From positions 1,308,501-1,372,500 of the forward strand of contig NZ_CP034235.1 in NCBI RefSeq assembly GCF_009728935.1: a DNA stretch of 64,000 nucleotides, written 5' to 3'. The stretch's first letter is position 1; every line of letters starts with the position of its first letter. This DNA comes from Paenibacillus psychroresistens. Lineage in GTDB: Bacteria > Bacillota > Bacilli > Paenibacillales > NBRC-103111. The notes under the pieces were generated by a model. The model had not been told where the DNA came from. It worked only from the letters and a program-made list of their open reading frames with translations, and searched no databases. The position numbers were made by a program, and so were the translations under genes. Below are positions 26,523 to 34,300 of this stretch, in pieces.

Positions 26523-27477
26523 GTTTTATAGAGGATTATCCTTAGCGTTATGGATATTAGGATCAGTGGTTATTACAGTGAGCTTGGTAAAAGCAATTGC
26601 ACGAAAGTTTATCACCATGCAGCGCATGCGTATATTAAATCGGAATCATGGCATTATCCATTCATTCTCACTTTATCAGCTGGCTTGGTTGCATAAATTC
26701 AAAGAAACTGTTGCGATCGCGGGTATACCATTTACTCCTAATTTTATATTTAGCCTTGCGTTTATCGGATTTTGTACGGCTTTCTTCAGTGCTGAGGGAG
26801 TTGTTAATTGGCTGCAGATGCATTTCGCCGTGGGGATTGATTCGAGTATTCGCCCCAATTTATTGGTTTTCAATAGTGTTTTTGCTTTAGTAATAGGTTC
26901 GTTGCCCTTTTTCTATGTATTTTTCAAGCTTCAGCGTAAAAGACAGCAGCTAGCGCTTTGTTTAATCTCTGCGGTACAGAATTTTATTGGGATTTACAAT
27001 GATAAACATACCCTTGCTGAGTTAATTACCAAAGCCAGTCGAACAATGCCGCAGGAGATAAAGGCGGAGTGGAATCTACTCGAGCTGGCGATTCGTTCAA
27101 GGAGTATGAAAGAGGCATTATACACTTTTGCGCGCAGGATTGATAATGCTTGGGCGGAGGATTGGGCTGATATCATGCTAGTAAAAGGAGAGTTCGGCAA
27201 CGAGATTATCCAATCTTTACACAAGCTAGTACGTGAAATGCAAACGGCAAAAAGCAATGAAGAGAAGCGGCAAGCCGTGATCTCCATTTATCGAATTGGT
27301 ACAACCTTAATGGTCTTTGCAGCGTTTTTTATTATTGCTTTCAATATCTATGCCGATGGCAACAACTACAAATATTATTTTCTGGAGGCTAAGGGTAAAG
27401 CCATCATGACCACATCGCTTTTAATCTTATTTGCTTCCTTAATTGCAGTAGTCCTATCTGGACGGAAAAGGATTTGA
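26515..27477 (+). CDS. tadB: TadB-like inner-membrane platform protein
   Basis: A 320-aa polytopic protein with a T2SSF-type domain (ISAVQNFIGIYNDKHTLAE through SLHKLVREMQTAKSNEEKR) flanked by TM helices. It is a TadB-type platform subunit that contacts the TadA ATPase. The GTG start overlaps the end of tadA by eight bases, indicating coupled translation. Confidence 0.85.
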   Translation: MSEFYRGLSLALWILGSVVITVSLVKAIARKFITMQRMRILNRNHGIIHSFSLYQLAWLHKFKETVAIAGIPFTPNFIFSLAFIGFCTAFFSAEGVVNWLQMHFAVGIDSSIRPNLLVFNSVFALVIGSLPFFYVFFKLQRKRQQLALCLISAVQNFIGIYNDKHTLAELITKASRTMPQEIKAEWNLLELAIRSRSMKEALYTFARRIDNAWAEDWADIMLVKGEFGNEIIQSLHKLVREMQTAKSNEEKRQAVISIYRIGTTLMVFAAFFIIAFNIYADGNNYKYYFLEAKGKAIMTTSLLILFASLIAVVLSGRKRI

Positions 27478-27483
27478 TGCAGC

Positions 27484-28383
27484 TTGAGTGCCTATTGGAT
27501 GCTTAGTGTAATCATTCCAGCTGTATTGACGGTTGGTTTGGGACTTATTATTTTTACATTTACGGCTGGTTTGAAATTGGGCAGGATGGGGCGATTAGCT
27601 AATTTTCAACGTTATAGAGTGAAAGCGAAATGGCAGCTTTGGCTAGAGCGCTGGCGTAAATCGGAGGAAGCAACAAAAGCGGGGCGTAAGCTCAAAGAAA
27701 AGCTCAAGCTAGCTGGTGACCCATGGGGATTAACTGTCTTTCACTATCAAGCAATAAAGCTCATTTTACTCTTAATCTGGATCCTATATTGGGGTTTTAT
27801 CGGGTTCTTGAGAATGAGTTTAAGTGGTAGTCTTGAAGGTGCTCCGATAATTCCGCTAACGTTGGGGATTATCGTGATATGGCTTGTTCCTGATATAGCT
27901 CTATCCTTGCTAGCTAAACGCCGAAAAACCATTCTATTATTTGAAATATCGCGCTTATCCCATCGACTAACCTTATGCATTACAGAAAAATCAGAATTGC
28001 GGGAAGTGATTTTACGAGCTGGCAGGACGCTTAAAGTATTGAAGCCCTATCTTCATGAATTGAGCGTGCAGTGGAATAAAAATCAATACGAAGCTATTCT
28101 TCAGCTTGGCAGTAGAGTGGGTCTAACTGAAATGTATCCATTGGTGAATACATTGGTTGCCGTTAGCCATGTAGAACGTGGAGAGGTTGCTCGAATGCTA
28201 GAACAGCAGGTTAGCAATATTGATAAAACACTAGAACATGAGATTCAAAAGAAAATTGAAAATGCACCCCTACTAATAATTTTTTTAATTATGATTCCAT
28301 TTATGGTGGTGTTCGTCTTGATGATTTACCCGTGGATTGCCTATTTATCAGATCAGCTTTCCACATCCTTTGGAGGTGAATGA
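27484..28383 (+). CDS. tadC: TadC-like inner-membrane platform protein
   Basis: A 299-aa polytopic protein with a second T2SSF-type domain (ISRLSHRLTLCITEKSELREV, then VSHVERGEVARMLEQQVSNI) and C-terminal TM helices. It should form the platform with TadB. The start is taken as TTG 27484, seven bases after tadB, with AAAGGA upstream; an ATG at 27499 is an alternative. It is followed immediately by three tiny membrane-protein genes. Confidence 0.82.
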   Translation: MSAYWMLSVIIPAVLTVGLGLIIFTFTAGLKLGRMGRLANFQRYRVKAKWQLWLERWRKSEEATKAGRKLKEKLKLAGDPWGLTVFHYQAIKLILLLIWILYWGFIGFLRMSLSGSLEGAPIIPLTLGIIVIWLVPDIALSLLAKRRKTILLFEISRLSHRLTLCITEKSELREVILRAGRTLKVLKPYLHELSVQWNKNQYEAILQLGSRVGLTEMYPLVNTLVAVSHVERGEVARMLEQQVSNIDKTLEHEIQKKIENAPLLIIFLIMIPFMVVFVLMIYPWIAYLSDQLSTSFGGE

Positions 28384-28386
28384 GCG

Positions 28387-28527
28387 ATGAGCAAGCTTTT
28401 GGTTGGTATTGTCCTTACTGTGTTAGTGCTTGGAGGTTGCATTTATGCGATGGGGACTAAGGTGATTCCTGAGATAGGCAATGCAGGTAACTCGGTTAAG
28501 ACTTCGATTACGCAGGCTTTTCAATGA
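28387..28527 (+). CDS. Tiny membrane protein 1, candidate Flp-like pilin
   Basis: A 46-aa protein: MSKLLVGIVLTVLVLGGC begins a single TM helix, then a short hydrophilic tail with VIPEIGNAGNSV. GGAGGTGAA overlaps the end of tadC, three bases after which this ATG starts. The length and helix-tail design match Flp-type pilins, but no G-x4-E-Y prepilin cleavage site or long leader is present. It is a paralogue of the next two genes (M-S/T-K start, similar helix, GTKV after the helix in two of them). Position in the tad operon makes a structural role likely; this is inference. Confidence 0.65.
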   Translation: MSKLLVGIVLTVLVLGGCIYAMGTKVIPEIGNAGNSVKTSITQAFQ

Positions 28528-28563
28528 TTCGCAAGATTAAGAACTGAAAGGAGGTGGCTATAG

Positions 28564-28740
28564 ATGACAAAAATTGGTGTGATGATCGTCTTATCTGTTC
28601 TATTAATTGGCTGTGCAATTTACTTTCTCGGAACGAAGGTAAATCCGCAGGTCGTTGCAAAAAGCAACTCGATTTCAACAAGTCTTAGTGGAACAACCGT
28701 GGATAAAACAACTGGAGCTGTGACCGCTACGGCACCATAA
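28564..28740 (+). CDS. Tiny membrane protein 2, candidate Flp-like pilin
   Basis: A 58-aa protein starting MTKIGVMIVLSVLLIGCAI, one TM helix, then YFLGTKVNPQ and a Ser/Thr-rich tail (SISTSLSGTTVDKTTGAV). A strong AAAGGAGG lies upstream. The GTKV-x-P motif directly after the helix is shared with tiny protein 1. The Ser/Thr-rich tail could be the exposed, possibly glycosylated face. No signal-peptidase or prepilin-peptidase motif is evident. Confidence 0.65.
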   Translation: MTKIGVMIVLSVLLIGCAIYFLGTKVNPQVVAKSNSISTSLSGTTVDKTTGAVTATAP

Positions 28741-28758
28741 AAACTGAGGGGTGAAAGG

Positions 28759-28914
28759 ATGTCTAAACTAGCGGTTTCTATTTTATTATGTGTGTTGATT
28801 GTGGGTATTGGCAGTTATATTTTTGTCGGAAATAATTCAGTTAAACAAAAAGTAGTAGATGGTCATACCACGATGAAGGGTAAAGTCCGATCCTGGGATT
28901 ATGTTTCGAATTGA
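28759..28914 (+). CDS. Tiny membrane protein 3, candidate Flp-like pilin
   Basis: A 51-aa protein starting MSKLAVSILLCVLIVGIGS, one TM helix, then a basic tail (VKQKVVDGHTTMKGKVRSW). GGGGTGAAAGG precedes the ATG. It shares the MSKL start and helix pattern with tiny protein 1, but its tail differs. Third of a tandem triplet between tadC and the pseudopilin genes. Probably a minor subunit or variant of the same family. Confidence 0.6.
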   Translation: MSKLAVSILLCVLIVGIGSYIFVGNNSVKQKVVDGHTTMKGKVRSWDYVSN

Positions 28915-28966
28915 GTGAGGAGGGGCGATCTGCCCCTTTCAATTATTATGTGGGAGGTACGTAACT

Positions 28967-29416
28967 ATGATGCAGAAAATTTCCGACGAAAAGGGAGAGG
29001 CTACCTTAATTGCTACTTTAATCGTGTCTATAGTTTTAGTTGTTTTTGCTTTTATGCTGATTCCTTATTTCGTATTTATCATGCAACGAGACCATCTGCA
29101 GTCGATCGCTAACCATGCCCTAAAAGAAGCCGAAGTCGCGGGTTACGTATCGAATGCAATTATGACCAGTACATCAGCAAAGCTATCCTCCGTAGGATTA
29201 GCGGCTATATCCGTTGGTGGTAATTCATACCCTAATTTCGGCGGAAGCACACTGACCAAGGTTTTGCGTGATGCAACAGATCCGACTATACATATCATTA
29301 TTAAATATCCAGCGGCTAATTTGAGTAAGTTATTTACGAGTATCGGTGGGCAAGCGGAGTCTTCTAATGGCTTTTATTACATCCAGCTTTCGGGTCGTAG
29401 TGAAGCTTATGAGTAA
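28967..29416 (+). CDS. TadE-like pseudopilin (DUF4320 type)
   Basis: A 149-aa protein with an N-terminal cytoplasmic DEKGEATLIATL followed by a TM helix at about 14-36 and a helical segment QRDHLQSIANHALKEAEVAGYV, then an extracytoplasmic domain. The acidic-Gly-E pattern before the helix resembles the TadE/DUF4320 class of minor pilins. GGGAGGTACGTAACT precedes the ATG. Its stop overlaps the start of the next gene (ATGAGTAA). Confidence 0.75.
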   Translation: MMQKISDEKGEATLIATLIVSIVLVVFAFMLIPYFVFIMQRDHLQSIANHALKEAEVAGYVSNAIMTSTSAKLSSVGLAAISVGGNSYPNFGGSTLTKVLRDATDPTIHIIIKYPAANLSKLFTSIGGQAESSNGFYYIQLSGRSEAYE

Positions 29417-29978
29417 GCTCAGGAAAGTTATTGCTAGCGGTTTGGAAGATTCGCATGGTGGAGCGCATGTTTATATTTTTGGGCTCTTGGCCATTGGTGG
29501 CATACTGATTATTTTCATCATCTCATTAAATATTGCCCTTGAGTATACCAACAAGAATCACTCTAAACCGTTAGTAGACATCGCTACACATGCTGCTGCG
29601 TTGGATTTTGACCTGAATGAGGCTGCACAGGGACGTATTACATGGGACCCGGTAAAAGGAACAGCCTCCTTTTATAGCTATCTACGTAAAAATCTGAGCT
29701 TGGATAGTAATAATTATCCGCTGCCTGGAAGCTATTTAACGGCTGCACCAATCGTCCATTACCTTGGATTGGTATCCAATAGCAGCTATCCCTTCATCTA
29801 TAGTAAGAACGTAACTCTTCACCCTAGCTCAACTCAGCAAGTTGTTAGGAAAATTCAAGCTACACTTTATGGACCTTCTGTAGTTGCTATTGTAGAAGTA
29901 CAGCAGAAAATGAATGGGCAAGCCACAGGTGAGCCTATTGTCATTTCAAGTATTTCAAGCATTCGCAATCGATTTTAG
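29409..29978 (+). CDS. TadE/TadG-like pseudopilin
   Basis: A 189-aa protein: short cytoplasmic N-terminus with SHGGAHVY, TM helix at about 22-45, then DIATHAAALDFDLNEAAQGRITWDPVKG and a mostly beta extracytoplasmic domain. The layout is that of TadE/G minor pilins. I place the start at ATG 29409, overlapping the stop of the preceding gene, rather than at an earlier in-frame codon buried in that gene. It is the last gene of the assembly operon proper. Confidence 0.7.
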   Translation: MSKLRKVIASGLEDSHGGAHVYIFGLLAIGGILIIFIISLNIALEYTNKNHSKPLVDIATHAAALDFDLNEAAQGRITWDPVKGTASFYSYLRKNLSLDSNNYPLPGSYLTAAPIVHYLGLVSNSSYPFIYSKNVTLHPSSTQQVVRKIQATLYGPSVVAIVEVQQKMNGQATGEPIVISSISSIRNRF

Positions 29979-30029
29979 AAAGAAACAGAAGCTTAAAAAT
30001 AGGAATAAATGTATAATATGTTTGAAATA

Positions 30030-30057
30030 TTTACAATAATCGACAGCATAGTATAAC
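30030..30057 (+). promoter_or_regulatory. Promoter of the SLH protein and giant surface protein
   Basis: TTTACA (30030-30035), 16-bp spacer, TATAAC (30052-30057). It gives a 5' leader of about 75 bases. No terminator is seen after the pseudopilin gene, so read-through from the tad operon is also possible. Confidence 0.5.
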
Positions 30058-30140
30058 TTTAGATGGTAAATTGCAATCCTATATTAATAGAGATACATAT
30101 CACTATGGCTAAGCGCCATCATAGAATGGGGAAACCAATA

Positions 30141-31346
30141 ATGAAGCGAATTTTAATAATTTTAACAATAGGTACCTTGCTAGTTTCGACAATGAACTTT
30201 GGTAGAGCGAGAGCAGAATCACTCACTGTTTTTAAAGATATTTCCAAGCATTGGGCAGAAGCATCTATTAACCAAGCTGTGCAAAGAAACTTAGTTGAAG
30301 GATATCCAGATGGAACTTTTAAGCCTGATGCAAATGTAACAAGAGCGGAATTTATTAAAATGGTCATTACTGCCTTAGGTATTGTCCAAGGCCCTACTAA
30401 TCCAGGAAGACATTGGTATGATAATTATGTTAATGCAGCTGCAGATAACTTTTTCTATAAAAATGAATTTGCAAATAGCTTTAATACTGCTATAACGCGG
30501 CAAGAAATGTCTTTAATAGCCTTACGGGTAATTTCTGAGGAAATTCGAAATGACAATGATTTTAAAGCAAACAAGATCATGTATGAATCTACAAGATTGG
30601 GTTTAATTAAAGGGCTGGATAATACGGGAACATTAGGTGTAGATCAAAATACAACAAGAGCTCAATCCATAACTATTATCGAAAGAATTTTAAATCTAAA
30701 AGCCGGTAAAATATTGGCTGTGGACAAACATGCCGTGAATCGAGCAGAAGTCCTTTGGCATGGCACAAATGCTTTTAGCATGATGGAATATTCCATTGGA
30801 AAAGATGATCCGCGATGGGAACAAATAGAAGCAACTCTTAAGACCTTCAATCCGGCCAATATGATCATTGAAACACCAGCTGGTTTTCCTAAAGTTAAAA
30901 AGGTGATTGATGCTATATTGTGGATTGACTTGGATGATCCACAAGATCCTAATCGGCATTTAATTCCGGAAGATGCAAAAATATTCCCATATGCAGAAGG
31001 TGTTAAGAAGCTCTTTTACTTGCATGACTATAAAAATGTATTTGCTATAGTTTCACAAGGGCGTGAACTTGTGAATGAGGATAAAAAAAATTACCCAGCA
31101 AACGATAAAGTTTTCATTTATATTAACTCCGGTGTTGAAATTGATTTCTCTCGTATGGCAAAAGGGGATATTAAAGGACAAGGTACGCTCTCGCTCTACT
31201 ATGATCATATTGGAGAAGCCAATGATTCAATGGTAATATCGAAAGATTTTAAATATTTCCCAACCATAAAATCTAGGATTATTGTGAAACCACCAACAAA
31301 AGACTTTCAAAAAGGTATTTTTGAACTAGCATTATGGAATAATTGA
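30141..31346 (+). CDS. SLH-domain surface protein
   Basis: A 401-aa secreted protein: signal peptide MKRILIILTIGTLLVSTM ending near ARAES, then three SLH repeats (FKDISKHWAEASINQAV with GYPDGTFKPDANVTRAEF; a weaker second; LGLIKGLDNTGTLGVDQNTTRAQ). These bind pyruvylated cell-wall polymer. The C-terminal 200 residues (PRWEQIEATLKTFNPAN, IYINSGVEIDFSRM) I do not recognise. It lies between the tad operon and the giant surface-protein gene, so it may anchor the pilus or the giant protein to the wall. Confidence 0.85.
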   Translation: MKRILIILTIGTLLVSTMNFGRARAESLTVFKDISKHWAEASINQAVQRNLVEGYPDGTFKPDANVTRAEFIKMVITALGIVQGPTNPGRHWYDNYVNAAADNFFYKNEFANSFNTAITRQEMSLIALRVISEEIRNDNDFKANKIMYESTRLGLIKGLDNTGTLGVDQNTTRAQSITIIERILNLKAGKILAVDKHAVNRAEVLWHGTNAFSMMEYSIGKDDPRWEQIEATLKTFNPANMIIETPAGFPKVKKVIDAILWIDLDDPQDPNRHLIPEDAKIFPYAEGVKKLFYLHDYKNVFAIVSQGRELVNEDKKNYPANDKVFIYINSGVEIDFSRMAKGDIKGQGTLSLYYDHIGEANDSMVISKDFKYFPTIKSRIIVKPPTKDFQKGIFELALWNN

Positions 31347-31359
31347 TAGTGAGGAACTT

Positions 31360-34300
31360 ATGAAGAAAAAATTATCACGTTTAATTACTTGTATGCTTTT
31401 ATTGTCGATATTGTTTCCTTTAATTACTCTAGAAGCTGCTTTATCGAGTCCTAATCCAGAAAGCATTGCATTATTAAACAATTATTCAAGTGGAGCTTCC
31501 GATGTGAATATAGGACAAGGTTATCAAAGAGTTTTAAGTAATTATCCTCAATTAGCATTAAATATTAACTTGAATGCTGGTACTGGCAATAAAATATCTA
31601 AAATTGAATTTTTAAAATATGGTGTTCCTATCAATATAGGCGTTGTCGCAAATAATACTCAAACGCAAACTATTTCAAAGGTAGTTTCTGGAGAAGCTAA
31701 AAATGTTGTTTCAGGATTTGGTACGAATCTAAATACAACAGCAAAAGGTTATTATTCTTGGTATCGATATTCTAGTGGTCCTTTTTGGTTTGCAGACATC
31801 CCTCCAACAGGACAAAATAGCTCTAATCCTTCTAATTGTGGGCCTTCTGTAACTTGTTTTGGAGATCCTGGGGAATATGATGAGTTTAACGGTACATATT
31901 TTTGGAAATTTCCAAATGTCTCATCGAATCTGTTAACTATGTCTGGAACGAGATCATTAGACTATGTTTTAGAAGATTCCATTTCTTCATCCAATCCTAC
32001 AGATATTCCAATTGACTTTGTTTCGAATAGCCCAGCTTATTTTTCAGGGAACTCAGTTGCTGACACTACAGTTACTAATATCTTAGGTGGTTTCGGTGAG
32101 TTTGGAAATGCAGGATCGGTTTCAGGAACGCCTATCACTACAATGACAAACAATAATCATTACACAGTTAAATTCAGTAAAAGCTTTACTGAGGCTGCAT
32201 TTTATAAAGATACCTTCACAGCACCGGGAGCCGCATGGATGGACTGGTTCTTTGCTTTTAAAACCACCTTAAAATCAAAAACATTTGTTTATCCTGATCA
32301 GATACGTGTTACCTATGCACAAGTCGGTGTAGCTACGCTAGTTGTAACACCTGATACAGCTACAGTTTTAGTAGGCAGTACAAACAATTATATAGCTACT
32401 TACACCGATACCGGGGGTATTTCTAGCACGGTTACTAATAGTTCTACTTGGTCTAATAACAACAATACAATAGCAACGATTAACAGTACAGGACTTGCAA
32501 CCGGTAAGGTAGATGGTACAGTTACTATAATGGCTGACTATAACGGTTTAACTGCAACAGCAGAACTAATTGTTACATCTGGTGCAACGCCAACCCCCAC
32601 TCCAACTCCAACGCCAATTCCCGAACTTAACAGACCACCCTATATAAGAATAGCCTGGTATAAACATGGGGAGGCAACAGAATCTTCTACTGTTAACTTA
32701 AATACAAACGTTGATTTAAGGGTTGTTGGCGATTCAATCTCAATTCCTGCTTCTCCTAGTGATCCAGACGGTGATCCTGTTATTATATCTGCTTGGGATT
32801 TTAACAGCAGTACCGTTTGGGTTAATTCACTCCCAGGCACCTACAACTTAAATACAGGAATAAGTACAATTCAATTTATGGATATGGTAGCAAATATACC
32901 GGGAGATCATACTGTTTTTCTGACCGTTCATGATCCCAAAGGGGCCACATATACGGCATCGGCAAATTTACATGTCATCGATCCCAAACCTATTGCCTGT
33001 ATTGATGCCCCTTTGAACGTGAAAGCAGGGAGGCCAATACCCTATGCGATTACCTCATGTTCTTACAGTCCAGTTAATGCGGCTATAACAACAGAAACGT
33101 GGACAAATAAATTAACACAATACAATACAGCAGGAACCGAAGTTGTTAAGTTAAAAGTTCAAGATAGTGCCGGTCGTTGGTCAGGTGAAGTAACTAAAAA
33201 TATCAATGTCATCCCAGATCAACCACCTATTGCAGTTCTTAATTTTCCCGCTCAAACAACAAGAGGTTCAACTATATCCATAGATGGAAGTTTATCTAGT
33301 AGCCCTGATGGAGATACGATTACACAATATTACTTTGAATATCAATATGATGCAGCTAATGATGGTTATGCTAACGATTCTTGGCAGCTGCTCTACTCAG
33401 GAGTAAATAAAAATGTAAATTTTGCTCCAATAAAGATAGGGAAATACAATTTTAGATTAACAGTTACCGAAAATTTTGGTCAAAAAGGATCTACGACGAA
33501 AATTCTAGATACGCTAAATTTAGCGCCTACCGTGAATGTACAAACGTCTGGACAAACTGGCCCTCCAAGCACAGTTACACCAATTTCCATGAGTACTGTT
33601 TTTAATAGTTGGCCCGTAACCAATACAATTGGCGGAACAGCAGGAAATAAGGCTAATTGGTATATGAACAGTGGAAGTTTAACTACTAAGATATACGATA
33701 CCCTCTATGCTATTAGAAAGCCCGATGATGGCATGTGGTCTCGTAGCAGCTATTACCCATTTGCGTTACCACAAAAACTAGTCACCCCTACTTCAACGAC
33801 TACGGGTTCTAATTTTGATGGAGCTATTGCCGATGAAAAATATGTCTATGCATTTAAGTACACAGGAGGGCAAATCCGGGCTTATGACAAAAATCTAAAT
33901 TTAGTATGGACAATAACTGCTCCCTATACAGGTGATTTAACAACATATAAAGGTAAATTATATTTCAGTAATAGTAATTTTATTAGTATTTATGACAGAG
34001 ACACAGGGACCCTATTAAACTCAGCAACTATCAGTAATGGTACATCCTTGAAGATCTTTGATAATAAAGTTATTGTGACTGCTTACTCAAATGTGTATGT
34101 TTACGATATAAACCTAAACTATATTGGAGTATACCCTGCAGCAGTTACTCGTTCAGGATCAACTGCTGTACATGAGGGGGAAAATGAGCTAGAGGGAACT
34201 AGTGTCTCTTACTATAGTGGTTATGTAACTAAAGTACGTGTTGCAGACCAAACAGTTGTGTGGAGAACTCCCTTAGATATTCCATCAACCTCTGGAGATG

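Noticed and set aside
32580..32630. A short CCAACTCCAACTCC-like DNA repeat as a CRISPR or mobile repeat
   Set aside because: It encodes the TPTPTP linker of the giant surface protein and is explained by the protein sequence.
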